From Phyllostachys edulis (Eukaryota; Streptophyta; Magnoliopsida; Poales; Poaceae): a stretch of DNA of 64,000 bases. This document shows positions 23,333 through 35,576 of this stretch, piece after piece. Where the stretch lies: contig CM070561.1 of NCBI GenBank assembly GCA_036346405.1, positions 34,079,958-34,143,957 of the forward strand, read 5' to 3'. Under the pieces are notes generated by a model. The model worked only from the letters and a program-made list of their open reading frames with translations. It made no database searches and was not told where the DNA came from. Both the position numbers and the translations under genes were made by a program. Position 1 is the stretch's first letter; every line of letters starts with the position of its first letter.

Positions 23333-24759
23333 GGAATCTCGTCCCCGAGATTCAGGCTAGCTATAGAATAGGTTAAGAAACTCAGCCCTCGGGTTCTCTA
23401 CTTGCTTTCAAACTGATTTGACTTGACAGAACTGCTCTTCTGAACACTTACGAAACAAACGCCTTGCTCTGCTGAACTTCTTACTTCAACGGAAACTTGG
23501 CAAACAGGCTCTTGGCAGGAAGGCTTCTTGAAACTCGATTGCTTCTAACGGGCTGCTTGATCGGTGCTCGCAGACACTTCTGGAGTTGAGGAGATCGTGC
23601 TTCTAACTGGTAACTTAGATTGACAACTAACTCTTCTCCCGAGCTTCAAAATCTGAACAGGCTGACACATCTCTGTCATCTCTATCGTACAATCCTTCAC
23701 ACAGATCTTAACAGGTATTCTGACGATAGACTTGACTACGAGGGTGATAATCTGCATAACCCGCGTAGCTTTCCTGCTTGAACTAAGCTACTTTCAATCC
23801 TTTTAGGATTAAAGACTCTAGGCCTTCTGATTCATGATTAATGCAAAAATCCACATACTTTGCGATCTGATCTGTTCTTAGCTGAGTAATGACTTGCAAT
23901 CAACTATTGCAAATTTCAGATGGTGACAACTGCGAACTGACTGGCAACTGGTGCTATAGGGAAACTCTGCACAGAACACTTACTTGCTCGACCTGGTACC
24001 ATGAGTTAAGACACGACTCACTATTCTTTCAATTTGTCCGTGATTCGTGGTGATACGATCTTGAATCGGAATGAGCATCCAAGGCTTCATAGGCACTCAT
24101 CAGCGACACGAGGTAAACCGATCCTCGATGCGACACTAGCTTTTCGACACTTCGTGCAAACCGGTCATCTTTGTCGATCTGACACTATACCAATTTCGGT
24201 GAATACCATCTCTGTCGTATACAATCTCTGTCGTATACCACTTTGCTAGACAATCTTCAAACTCAGTGATATTAGTAGGAATGAAACGGCAGATTTCTTT
24301 TCACAAAACTGTCGGGTCAAGCCTGATTTTCTAGCATCGGTTTGAATTCTAGGGTTCAACGAATATCCTTCTGCACTAACTCAAGACTCACTTCTGGCGA
24401 TCTGGCAAACTTGCTCTTTTACAATGATGAGGGGTCTTGGCTAACTTGAAATGACGGATTTGCTGATCTTTAACTGACACTGACTTGTTCACAAATGATT
24501 CTGGGGAAACTGAAATTCTTACTCAAAACTCAAACAGGTTGACTCTGACGTCCCGAAGATTAGCTCTTGGATAGACTGAAATTCTCGCACATCCTTGTGC
24601 TACCATTTCACTTTACAATCAACACTGACACTTGCTAAGCTGATGAGCTTGATTTGACACTACCTTTATCTGATAAAATCACCTGATCTGCTCTAACATA
24701 TCTGCAGACTCTCTTAACAACTTTTGGCACTCTTGAATCTGGAGTGAGTGACTGGTTCT
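23333..24759 (-). other. Interior of the pol-less element, no recognisable coding
   Basis: Low-complexity sequence with recurring 'ctgacaact', 'gaaactc' and 'cttgctc' words. No frame over 70 codons makes sense and no pol motif is seen. This is where pol would be expected in a complete element. Confidence 0.5.
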
Positions 24760-25700
24760 TCTGAGCACACTAGCTGATGTAGTGACCTTCTTTACGACAA
24801 CTGTAATAGACACGGGTCGAACCTTGTGACTTATTTGACAAGACTACGGTAGAACGACTATCCTTCTTGAAGCTTGAAGCTTGTCGCTTTGCAGGGCATC
24901 TCTTGGCATAATGGTCTTGCTTACCACACTCGAAACAACCTCCTGACGACACTGGCTTGCTTCTCTTTTGAGGTGGGTTGCCGAGGTCAATATTCTGCTT
25001 TTGTGATTCTTCAGTTGACAATTCTTGTACTGACAATGCGCTGCCTTCTTTTGCTAATGCCCTGACTGTGGCTCTGAAATTTTCTCTATGGTGCGAATCC
25101 AGGATTCTGCATCCTTGAGTGCAGTTGATCCTTCAAAGACAGGCGGCTTGGTCATCATGAACTTCACAAACTCGAACCGAGGCGTCTTTGTTGGGATGGC
25201 AACGAATCGGCATCATTGCGAGAGTTACTCTTGTTCGACGGTTGCATCATCGCTGGTATGAGCTGATTCTGGGTGACAGGGAACTGGCTCAGATTCTGAT
25301 GTATCACTACTAGCACTGGAGATAGTTGCTGGTTAACGTCTGCTCTGGTGTTGACTCTGGCAATGGTGTGAAGGTCTGCTTGATTATTCTGATTCACCGA
25401 ATTAACTAAGGTAGCGGTGGTCTGATTCTGCTGGGTCATCATGTTGTTCATGAATTGAGTTTGAGCTACCAAGAATTGTTGCATGACTGGATCTGCTACT
25501 CTTGATACTAGCAACTGTTCACTGGGATTGACGGAATCTGAGCTGGTACAGGCTGTCTCAAGATTACTGACAAGGCTGGCTTCACTAGGGTTCTTTATCT
25601 GCTGGTTGACTAGGGCTAATAGATGAGAGGGAAAAGCATAAGGTAAGGGAAGACAATCTACTAAGGGAAGCAGGTTTAACCCAAGGAACACCAAGAAACA
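24760..25700 (-). pseudogene. gag: gag remnant with zinc knuckles
   Basis: On the minus strand, 25694-25164 is an open frame rich in Gln/Asn (VADPVMQQFLVAQTQFM). After a frame change it reads FVKFMMTKPPVFEGST and DAESWIRTIEK (25175-25082), the typical opening of a plant gypsy capsid. After another shift comes VRALAKEGSALSVQE and the nucleocapsid knuckle CFECGKQDHYAKRC (C-x2-C-x4-H-x4-C). A second knuckle, CRKEGHYIS then stop then C, is degenerate and broken by a TAG at about 24771. The central capsid that normally lies between the DAESW block and the knuckle is largely missing, so the gag itself carries an internal deletion. Confidence 0.7.
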
Positions 25701-26316
25701 GACAAATAGCCGAAAAGCTATTAAGAAGTATAAAGCTCACAGACAAACTACACACAAGAGAAAGAAGACGAAAGCTAATCATCTAGTCGATTAAGCTCTA
25801 ACTTAATTGGGTAACTTGGCTCAACACACGGGAGGAACCAATGCTGATTTATCCTATATGGCTGTTCTGAAGACAACTCGAAGTGGTCACGGTGTTCATC
25901 AAACGTTGACTGCTTGCGATCCTTGTAGGCGAATCTTGGAAAAAGACGGGGGACAACGCACAACTTCTTCTTGGTCTTCAATTCTTGCGACGAAGTTGTC
26001 TTGAACACTTTGGGAGATATTGATACGCTGTTGCTGGTTGCATGGTCTTCAAAGAGTTGCTCAAAACAGCTCTTGGGCATCCACCAAGACATTTGGTACA
26101 GATAACGACAACTATAGAAGTTACGAGGGAAGCGAGTCCAATTTAATACTCAAAATGGTGAGGAAGAATATAGATGAGAAAGATATTGATTGGAAGAGGG
26201 TAGAAGCTAGACAAGATGAGAATAGCACATCATTGAGGTTTTCCATTTGTAAAATAAGTTTTGAAGTTTTCCTTAAAAACGGCCATTCTAACTAAGGTCA
26301 TGACCTACAGTCGATA
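25701..26316 (-). other. 5' leader of the pol-less element
   Basis: Lies between the primer-binding site and gag. It holds a 105-codon minus-strand frame (25775-26092) and a plus-strand frame, neither with a recognisable domain. Probably untranslated leader and degraded gag N-terminus. Confidence 0.35.
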
Positions 26317-26330
26317 TGGCTCTGATACCA
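26317..26330 (-). other. Primer-binding site, initiator tRNA-Met type
   Basis: On the minus strand TGGTATCAGAGCCA follows the 5' LTR end (CCGACA) after four bases. This is the complement of the 3' end of initiator tRNA-Met, the commonest plant LTR-element primer. Confidence 0.9.
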
Positions 26331-26334
26331 CCTC

Positions 26335-29300
26335 TGTCGGGACCAAAAATTAAGATTCTGGACCCTCTGTGTATACTGCACTAGTCCAGGATCACGCTAG
26401 TGCACACAGTGACAACATTAGTGAAATATCAATTCCATAGACAAAGATAGCTAATAAATAGGCAAATACAATAAACATCAGAGTAGAGACCTTAAGGTCA
26501 TAGCTTACAATTAATGCCTCAGAAGGCAAGACTCAATGAAGTCTGCAATGAACTAAATAACCCGATGAAGCTCATCCATATGCCCACAGCAATCCCAATT
26601 TGGGCGCGACCTAGTTCTCCACGATCCTTGAAGTAGACCTTGTTGACTGGCGGTTTCCTTCACTTCTGCTTGATTCGTCAAAGCAAGCGTGAGTACACAC
26701 CGTACTCGCAAGTCATACCACAGAAATGCAAATATACATGCAGGCTTATTCCAAAGGAATGGCATTCTGTGGTTATTTTGCAGAAATGCAACATTTGCAA
26801 TTGAATACAAATAATAGATTGAAAGCAAGTAAAACAAATAGATAATCATAATTTAACAATTTGATTTCACAAAAACACACACAGCCTAAACAAATTATTC
26901 ACATAGCCATATAACTTAGATCACATAGCTCCCTTCCCACACGCTTTATGAAAATCTACCCTAGTGTGAAATCCCTAGCATTGTCCATGACCATGATCGC
27001 TATTGAATAGATTACATTACACTCTGCAGAGTTTGTACACTTTACCCACAAGATACAATTAGTGTTGCAAGTACTAATCGTAACAAAGTATTTCTAAATT
27101 CATCTTACTATGCTAGGCCTGTCCCCATAACAGTATGTGGTCGCATGCAGGGGGGCTCGACTCAATGGCGCATATGGTGAGGTCCTTAATTGGTGAGGCA
27201 AGACTACCACAATCCCTATGCACACAAATTTTATCACGCCCATGCACACAGCTCCACCAAAATAGCACACTGACCCACCATATCACACAATCCACCACTT
27301 GCCTCAGTCTAAATCATTTCCCACCCAGATTGGTTTTATGTGCAACACATGCTTTACAACACATAGTGCACATGGCTTTTATCACATAGTTGCATATTCA
27401 CTTAATCAAATTATAATAGCAATCTACATGACAAGTGATTCGTGGCATGGCTAAGCAATCTAATCGTACTAACCAACCCACGTTGGTGCTACAATATTAC
27501 CAACTAAATATCAACTAGGGTGACAAAGGATTTAGACATAGTAATTATACAAGGAAGGTATAACAATTTGGATTATTAACTAAACCCAAAAGCATTTAAA
27601 TAAATACTTAAAGTAAATGCAATAATTTGAATCAAAGTAATTTTAGAAACTAGGATTCAATATGATCAAAGGTACAACTTGCCTTGCTAGCAATGGCGAT
27701 CTTATTTAACTTTAATCTTCTACTTCCTTGATCTTCTGCTCTTTCTTGATCAGCACTTCTCGCAGTATCAACGTCTACTCGCATCAAGCAAATAAACCAA
27801 ATAAATAAACAACAGAGAGCAAACAAACTCCAAAAATTAAATAGATAATCTCAGAATAAAAGATATTGAATTCAGATGAAGAAGATATGGTTCTCGGAAG
27901 ATTGGAATTCACATGAAATGACAATTGAGAGAGAAAAGAATATTCAAAGAATATTCCTTCAGATTAAATAATAAAAAAGAATTAGATACTTACAAGTGGG
28001 GTCCACTGGTAAGTGAGAGGGATGAACTCAATGGATAACATATGGGCCAAAGTGTTGGAGAGAGAACAAGATAAAGAGAGAGCGACACGTGGGACCAATA
28101 AGATAAAAGGATTTTCAAGAATTAAATTAATTCCCGAAATAAGATTAGGGGTTGACATGTGGGCCACTGGTCTATAGACCAAGTCCACAGAGATATGCTA
28201 GTCCACAGTGGACCAAGCTCATGAACTGGGGTTTGACCAAGGGTTGACTAACATGCGGGACCCGCATGTAAGATAGAGAGATAAATCTAGGGTTTCTAAT
28301 TGGGTGGATGATATGTGGGGTCTACATGTAAGGAAAAGATATTTGTATATATGGACTGGCTTGGTTGGATGACAAGTGGGAACCACTCATTAGGAGAGAT
28401 AGAACAAGAGAATTACACATGGGGCCCATGTGTAAGAGAAGAGGATCAACACTGTTGACAATAGCCATTGAACAAAACGTGCCTCAACCTCAAGCAGAGA
28501 ACAAAGAGCGGAATCTGCGGCGGTTCTTGCGCATGGTTCTGAGGAGATGGCAAAGCAAATAATAGAGAGAATAAAGAATGCGAGGCTTGGTGGCTCTATG
28601 AGAGATGAATTAGTAGAAGCGGTAGATCAAAAGGAATAACAGAGAATAGAAAAGCTACAGGATCGGCCGATTCATGCACATGGTGGAGTCGGGCAATTAG
28701 GACATGCATGGATATAGAGAAGTAAGAGGATTAACGAAGCACGAGGACTACGATGATCGGGAACCTAACTCCATTAAGCCGACGTCAGCCGAGAATAAAG
28801 CTAACAACCGGTTCATGATGCATGGATTTTTGGCATGCAAGGATTAGAGATAAGTTAATAGAAAAGGAACAAAAGAATAAGACACATATTTTGAACAATC
28901 CAAGTATCAACAGAGCGAAGAAAAGAACAAAGGAAAGAATTACCATCGGGAGAACAAATCAACGGGGAAGAAGAGGGAGGCGGCCGTGGTCATGGCGCAA
29001 GGTGATGGCATTGGCGGCGAGGGGCGCGGTGGTGGCACCATCTGCTTCAGACAACAGAGAGAAATTGAAACAAGCAACTCACGTATGGATGTATACGAGA
29101 CATGAATAGTGTCTGATGAATAGAGGCGCATGGGTGGCCGGCGGCGGTGGCATGCCGGCGGCGGCGAAGGGGCAAAACGGAAAGGAACGACGAGGCGGAG
29201 ATGATGACGCGTCCGGACATCAAGATTCGGCTCCATGCGACGGCAGCGACGCGAAGAACGGCGACCACGGCGGCCTCACGGACGCAGTAACGCTTCGGCG

Positions 29301-30710
29301 ATGCTCTGCGAAAAGGAGGTGAGCACAACGTAGAACGCGGCGTCACGAACCAACGGTGGTGGAGTTGAAGGCGGGGATCAGCGGTTCGCGGAGTAATTGG
29401 CGGAGAAGGACGACGTACAAGAGGCGAAGAACGCTCGATTCTCAGCGCCGCGGTGGATGAAACCTGAATCTAAAGAGGGAAAAATAGGTATGAGCGAGGG
29501 GCACGAGATGGCGCGATCGGATTTTAGAAAAACTAACCGAGGAAGCGAGGAGCTCGGCGAACGTCATGGCTCGACATGGCCGACGGTGCTCGGTGATCTT
29601 GAAAGCGAAGGAAGGAAGCATGGCGTAGAGGACGGCGACGCTGGCCAACGCCAGAAGCGGTTCGGCCGGAGGGCGTCGGACGAAGCCGCAGTTCGTCGGA
29701 GAAGGATTTCGGTTGAAGCTTCGGTTTTCTTCAGATTGTGATTTAAACTAGATTGATTCGGAGAAAACCAAATCAGGGATTGGGAGAGGAGATTAAAACA
29801 GACGGCGTGCGCATAAGCGGCTCGCTTTTATACGACCGAGGAGAAAGATATGGAATTTTGAAATTTTCAGTTGGAGCAGACGGAAACTTCGGCCAGTGAC
29901 TCGGTCGTGCGTAAGGAAAACGATGATGAAGAGTGTCTCGCGATACTGTAGCACATTGGATCCGGATGAACAGTACCCTATGGGTACTGTAGCAGTGCGG
30001 CAGGAGAGAGAATAGCAGGATTTTTGGCATGCAAGGATTAGAGATGAGTTAATAGAGAAAGGAACAAAAGAATGAGACACATATTCTGGACAATCCAAGT
30101 ATCAACAGAACGAAGAAAAGAACAAAGGAAAGAATTACCATCGGGAGAACAAATCAACAGGGGAAGACAGGGGGCGGCCGGCTGGTCATGGCGCAAGGTG
30201 ATGGCATTAGCGACGGGGGCGGCGGCCGGTGGCACCATCTCGCTTCAGACAACAGAGAGAAATTGAAACGAAGCAACTCACGTATGGATGTATATAGACA
30301 TGAATAGTGTCTCATTCGTGCGTAAGGGAAACGATGATGGACAGTGGCGCGCGATTACTGTAGCACATTGGAGCCGGATGAACGGTACCCGATGGGTACT
30401 GTAGCAGTGCGGCAGGAGAGAGAATAGCAGGATTTTCGGAATTAAATAAAATCCTAAAAATCGAGGAGATCCAAATAAATAGCAAACAAAACCAGAAAAA
30501 TCTCAGAAAATACCAGAAAATTCATTGGAACACAAGGAAGCCAAATAACATAGGTTTTTATTTAATTATTGTTTAGATTAGTCAAATTAAATATTTTTAA
30601 TTTAGAAAATTCTCAATTAAGCTTTATTAATTCAAATAAAATTGGCGAAATTTTCCAGGGACCTAAACTAATCAAAAGATTTTTCAAAACCCAAATTTTG
30701 GAACGTTACA
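26335..30710 (-). repeat. 5' LTR of the pol-less element (4,376 bp)
   Basis: Same termini as 19331-23315. About 390 bases longer because of a rearranged internal duplication at roughly 30020-30440. Confidence 0.9.
30020..30440. repeat. Extra internal duplication present in only one LTR
   Basis: Bases from about 30022 repeat 28827-29113 (tttttggcatgcaaggat to catgaatagtgtc). The sequence then jumps to a second copy of cgtgcgtaagg..cagtacccgatgggtactg (compare 29908-30025). The partner LTR lacks it. The first junction lies in a shared ggattttt. Confidence 0.8.
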
Positions 30711-30736
30711 TCCTCTATGGCAGTTCGGTTGATCTT

Positions 30737-30739
<3 letters not shown>

Positions 30740-30815
<76 letters not shown>
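30740..30815. repeat. (TA)n microsatellite
   Basis: About 37 perfect TA units in copy B of the CACTA-internal duplication; absent from copy A. Confidence 0.95.
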
Positions 30816-30818
<3 letters not shown>

Positions 30819-31402
30819 CGTGCTAGTTGATACCTTGATACGTATTAGTTACGATTTACGAGTCTAATCTTGAAGATGTTGCAAATTGATCGATGGGCTT
30901 TGTTGACATACTCTGTGATGAACTACATCTTATCTTGAGATTGAATGTGATAGTTAGTTCATACTTGAGCTCTATTGTATTACTTACTCTTGTCAATATG
31001 TTGTCTTTGTTAATTGGTTACTTTCGGTTGAGCTCATAGTTCTATTGCAAATTGATCGATTGTATTGACTAGTTTGTGATTCTTCTAGTAGTCTGTATGA
31101 GCTCATTCAACTTTTCATTTGCCATCTTGATCTCTGTAGTCAACCTCTGTTTGACTGGAAGTTTAATCTGTTTTCGTTAACAGTTGAGATCATTTGACAG
31201 TTAAGCAAAGTATTGTTTAGAGCTCATAGTTTGAATTTATATTATCATATTCATTTCATGAAGAGTATAGACAATAGGATTGAGATGGCAAAGACTTGTT
31301 CTTTAGCTACTCTCCTACGAGAGCACATAATATCATCAATCAATATGTTGGAATAGTGTCTGTGCACTGTTAATCTCTAGACCTTTTATTGGCTGAGAGT
31401 TT

Positions 31403-32160
31403 AATCCAGACGGTTCTTATTAAGAACCGTCTTTGACTCCTTCGCATTTCCTTAGAGAAGTTGGTGGATTAAGGAGTGTTAAATTCTTTAGGAATTATGC
31501 TTTAATGCTAATTAATTTTGTTGGGATTAATTCTGATTTTTTCTAAAGCGCATTTTTTACAACAATCCAAAAAGAAAGTTTTACTTGATTCTATTTTGTT
31601 TCTATCTTTGGATTAAACCTTTGCTTAGCATTTCCTTAAATCGATCATTTTACTTGATTCTAGTTCTATGTCTTCATTAAAGGCTAGTCTTACGTACATG
31701 AAGCATTAAACCTTTGCTTAGCATTTTCTTCGTCGATCCTAACACACTTGAGTGTACCTCGCTTCATGCCAATCCTCCATGGCACGGCGATGGTACACTC
31801 GGTGTCGAGGCTCGATAGTAGGCTCGAGCAAAGATAGGCTCGAACAAAGATTTGTATCACTAGTTTCTATCTATACAAAGATCACAAGAGAAGCCGGTGG
31901 ATTAAGGAGTGTTAGGAGTGTTAGAATAGAAGCTCGTGGATTAAGGAGTGTTAGGAATCTTAGTAGTCTCATGAGCTCATTCAACTTTTCATTTGCCATC
32001 TTGATCTCTATAGTCAACCTCTGTACTTCTTCACGAGATTAATTGTCTCATATTTATCTTTGGAATGTTAGTAGTCGGTATGAGCTCATTCAACTTTTCA
32101 TTTGCAATCTTGATCTCTATAGTCAACCTTTGTACTTCTTCACGAGAGCAAGTAAGCGAG
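31403..32160 (+). other. CACTA spacer/intron sequence with short repeats
   Basis: Contains one clean ccagacggttcttattaag/ttaagaaccgtctttgac inverted pair and two copies of 'atgagctcattcaacttttcatttgc' (about 31971 and 32079; a related copy is near 31100). No reading frame of weight. It probably continues the intron of gene 2. Confidence 0.4.
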
Positions 32161-33400
32161 ATGGCGAGAGGCCTTGTCTTCGCCGCCACCGACGCCGCAG
32201 ATGGAAGAGGGCGCCGACGAGGCCGCCAACACCGACCCAAGAGATGGAAGAGGCGCCGACGAGGCCGCCAACACCGACCCCGCAGATGGAAGAGGCGCCG
32301 ACGAGGCAGCCGTCACCGTCGGCGATAATGACAGGCGAGATGGTAGAGGACAATCGAAAATGCCTCTGGGCCGGTTTGGTCATCACGAGGTCGGTGACTT
32401 TGGGGTCCCTCTGAGTCCCAAGAGATCGTGGCGAGATTCCTGACCATCTACGGATACTTGGAAGGAGCGGGTCCTCATCACCACACCAAGGTGGAAGGAC
32501 TGACGAAAGAAACGAAGGCGCTGTGTGGACGAACTTTCGAGAGAAGTTCACTATTCCGAAGCACATGTGGCACCGCGGCGACGGACGGCGATGCTCACGA
32601 TGGGTAAATCGTGGAGGACCTTCAAGAGCATTCTTGTCACGAAATCGTGAACACGGTCGACGCCTTGGCAAAGATAGATTCTTGACGCGGAAGCATGGGA
32701 CACCTTTGTGGCTATAAGCGTCGGCGAATTTAAGGAGCAAAGTCGCGGCGCACAAAGCTCTCTAGACACGAAACACTCACCCGCCTGAGACTCGGCACGG
32801 CTGGGTACGCGGGTAAATCTGAGAATGGGCGGCGGAGAAAGAGAACCCGTTTCGATGTCACGCAGACCAGCGTTCCCTAAAATTTGGTTAAGCGAGGGCA
32901 CAAGTCTCGTCTTGGGCAAAGATCTCCTTCACAAACCCGTGAGACCAAGAAGTGTCCCAGCGTGTGGTAAATATATCGAACTACTAAGTTGTTAATAAGT
33001 CCATAACTTCATAGTGCCTATAATAACGTGATGACCTCTTGCAGCGTGACTTGACTGCCCAAGCTTCCCAAGGCTCCTTCCATGCAAGACAGGGAGAAGG
33101 ATATACTATCTACGGCCTTGGGAAACAAGGAGCACCCGGGTCGCACGCGAGGCCTTGGGGTTAACGTACCTTAGAGTCATGGATTCGCGGACGACTACTA
33201 CACGTATAGGACTAGGAAGAGATCCAAGGCCGAGCACGACAACCAGTTGGTACAGATGATTACTAACCAATTTCAAGTAGAGATGGCAGCATTGCGGAGT
33301 CAAATGGATATACTCATGAGCGGTGATGCATAGCCGCCCCGCTAATTTGGGAGAGACATCCTCCTCGGCGTCGAGTAGCGTCGCGTCCACAAGATAATTG
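32161..33400 (+). pseudogene. Second CACTA gene: Transposase_24-like (TNPA/PTTA) region
   Basis: It starts with a 42-bp in-frame repeat coding MEEAPTRPPTPTPQ (32200-32320). In shifting frames it then shows ALWTNFREKFTIPKH (32519-32563), a KSWRTFK..ILVTK block, EFKEQSRRG-like and ETLTRLR blocks (about 32725-32790) and RRRKRTRFDVTQT (32835-32870). This is the order of the plant Transposase_24 / PTTA domain, a DNA-binding accessory protein of CACTA elements. A helical QMITNQFQVEMAALRSQMD segment (33255-33311) looks like the usual coiled coil. At least six frame shifts break it. Its frame appears to run on to the Ulp1-like domain, as in other plant CACTA elements. Confidence 0.65.
32200..32320 (+). 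repeat. 42-bp coding minisatellite
   Basis: Three units beginning agatggaagaggcgccgacg, spaced 43 and 42 bases; the one-base excess of the first is a frame break. In one frame each unit codes 14 residues (MEEAPTRPPTPTPQ). Confidence 0.85.
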
Positions 33401-33569
33401 TGAACATGACGACGTCCGATTCTTGATAGACGACATCAAGGTAGCGTACATCTATGGAATGCACCAAAGATAGACCCTAACGACGCCTTAGCTAATTGCG
33501 TGTCGTTTTGTAGAAGCCGACGCCTACAGAAGCTCCAAGTGAGGATGGATGGGTCCCTTTGTATTGAGG

Positions 33570-35366
33570 CTGCGCAGGGATGGTGTATCCATACGAGGAA
33601 GGGGCAGTGCAGCCACGGTGCCCACCGGTGCACGGTTACGCCAAGGTCCAGGTGGATATGGTACATGTCAATTTCCGAGCCATCCCGCTGGAGATTTGCC
33701 CGAACGAAGAGATCACAACACTAGGGGATGCCGTCCTCTCTTTTATCCAGTGGCCCAAGAAGAACATCGCCCTGGACCCAAAGCAGGTTGCGATCTGGAC
33801 ACGACCATTCCTCTCCAACGGGACCCTCGATGACTCCACCTCATGTTTCGCCTCAAAAGGCCACCTCTTGATTCCCGTGGAGAAGACGCCAAGGAACAAC
33901 GACAAAAGGCCACCTCTTCGATTCCCGTGGAGAAAGGCGCCAAGGAACGACAAAAGCGTGCCGACGTATCGGTTCCCGAGTCGTCTCACAAAAAGACGCT
34001 GCCAATCGCTAAGGCCAAATCGAAATCAACGAACGTTAAGGCGCCTCCCAAGTCCGGGAAGTCCGGGAAGTCCGCGATACCGGAAATACATCATCGGAAA
34101 ACGCGTTGTGCTTGACACAAGATAATGCACGCCGGATATGCTTGTCGGGGCTTTGCATGCACGGTACTTGGACAAGACCCAAAAGAAGGGTGCGATCTTC
34201 GGAATCACCGTCGAATCTGAGGACAAGCATTTCTTCAACGGGACGAGGTACTTAATCGTGAGCTTCAATGATTTATTTGAACTATTCAACCTCGTTGGCC
34301 TCGGCGTCTCGCTTCTACGATGTTGGACATCGTAAGTTCGTACAATCAAGTTCTACATTCATCTAATACCGATAAATATCACAACTCATTACTTATGTAT
34401 AGATACATCTTTGCAAAATGTCCGGAATGGAAATAACCGGTGGGTTACCTCGACCCACACGTGGTATCGTTGCAAACCATCCAAGAAGACTAGCCCTTCG
34501 TCGAGAAATACATAACGAGGTCATTGCTTCTCTGAGAGGAACATGAAGTACATAGTGGTGCCCTACAACCGAGGGTAAGTGTCACTACTTGCTATACAAA
34601 TTTCATTTGTACTTTATCATGCAAAGACGAACTTAGGTTTAATGACTATAGTGACATACATGAGTAGGTACCATTGGATCCTTTTAGTTATTATACCCAA
34701 GAGGAACCATGTGATATACCTTGATTCCCTAAACCGCAACAAGCACGACTTGACACTCTAAGAGGAATACTCGAGAGGTATGCTCATTTCCTCCTTACAT
34801 AACTCTATTGTAGTCTTCATTAGTTTGAAATGGCGAGGATAACTTTTTGAATCATGTAGGTCATTCATCAATTATGTTGCCAACAAAGGAATATACGATG
34901 GAAAGAGCGCCTAACTAACACCACAGGATGGATTTTCGATCGCGCTACAACACAATAATCCTATATCATACTTCATAATAACAGCGTCTCGAACCGACTA
35001 TACCTATATATGTAATTCTATTTTTGCGATCCGCCAAACAAAAAGATGATGAGTTATGTGCAATCTATATGCGCTATCATATGCGACTAATCATTAGAGC
35101 TAGGAAGAAGGATCACGAGGTTTGTCAATCTCGAAATAATTATTTCCTAATTATAAATTTAAATATATATATCTTACCACTTTACTCTTGCTAGCGGCAG
35201 GCCTTGAATTCACAATGTGATGGACTCGTTATGAAGAGATCGAGGACATTCGAGGAAGCTCTGCGCCTTTATCAACTCAGAAATCATTAACGACAACGGA
35301 GAGTTTCACTCCGTCGCCAACCCAGAGCATCACCCCACTAAAACCTCTCAACGCAAACAATTGTAA
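33570..35366 (+). pseudogene. Ulp1-like (C48) cysteine protease domain of CACTA gene 2
   Basis: Ulp1-type domains are fused to or follow the accessory gene of many plant CACTA elements. Visible blocks are VHGYAKVQVDMVHVNFRAIP and GDAVLSFIQWPKKNIALDP (33625-33785), MLVGALHARYLDKTQKKG (34138-34190), then the catalytic region YHWILLVI (H, 34669) and YLDSL (D, 34717). Then comes ELCAIYMRYHMRLI (C, about 35050-35095), where relatives have CG.YVC, so the residue after the catalytic Cys is changed. The C-terminus (KLCAFINSEIIND, VANPEHHPTK) ends at TAA 35364-35366. Histidine, aspartate and cysteine all survive. Intron-like AT-rich gaps with GT..AG borders (for example 34576-34660) separate blocks. 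Several frame shifts make it a pseudogene as written. Confidence 0.75.
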
Positions 35367-35576
35367 TCTAGTTATAACTATAGCGACAATACTTGAACAA
35401 ATGCGATCTTTTGTAATTTATTTTGAGTAATGATCACTTTGAGTTGTCATGGCTGCTTGAATCTATTTTTGTGAATGCTTGAATCTGTTTCTATAAATGC
35501 TTGTTTTCAGAGGGCATGGCTAGCAATTCCTGAGGCTAGCCAGGAAAACAGCAAACTGTGGGCAAGGGTAATGAGT
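35367..35576 (+). other. 3' flank of CACTA gene 2
   Basis: AT-rich stretch between the Ulp1 stop codon and the subterminal repeats. No coding sequence supported; it probably includes the 3' UTR. Confidence 0.4.

Larger units (their letters stand above)
19331..30710 (-). mobile_element. Long-LTR gypsy-type element without pol
   Basis: LTRs at 19331-23315 and 26335-30710 flank a 3.0 kb interior, with a perfect 5-bp TSD TCCTC (19326-19330, 30711-30715). On the minus strand the LTR begins TGTAACGTTCC and ends GGTCCCGACA. The initiator-Met primer-binding site follows the 5' LTR (26317-26330), and a G-rich polypurine tract precedes the 3' LTR (23316-23332). Only gag remnants are coded; RT, RNase H and integrase motifs are absent. 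Movement would therefore have needed another element's proteins. The long LTRs, Met primer and gag zinc knuckle suggest a Tekay/Del-type parent, which is a weak inference. Confidence 0.9.
19288..31368. repeat. Direct repeat copy B, interrupted by the LTR element
   Basis: Its first 43 bases (19288-19330) are followed by the 11.4 kb LTR element (19331-30710). The rest (30711-31368) resumes at tatggc(ag)ttcggttgatc and continues to gtgtctgtgcac. Copy B has gained a (TA)n tract and about 50 extra bases (30740-30870) relative to copy A, with few other changes. Confidence 0.8.

Noticed and set aside
29047..29741. Several 90-115-codon ORFs on both strands of the long LTR
   Set aside because: The same region in the partner LTR (21943-22670) has different open frames, so no frame is conserved.
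32123..32755. 210-codon minus-strand ORF
   Set aside because: Opposite strand of the GC-rich Transposase_24 region and its minisatellite; no domain.
33636..33989. 117-codon minus-strand ORF
   Set aside because: Shadow of the plus-strand Ulp1-type coding blocks.
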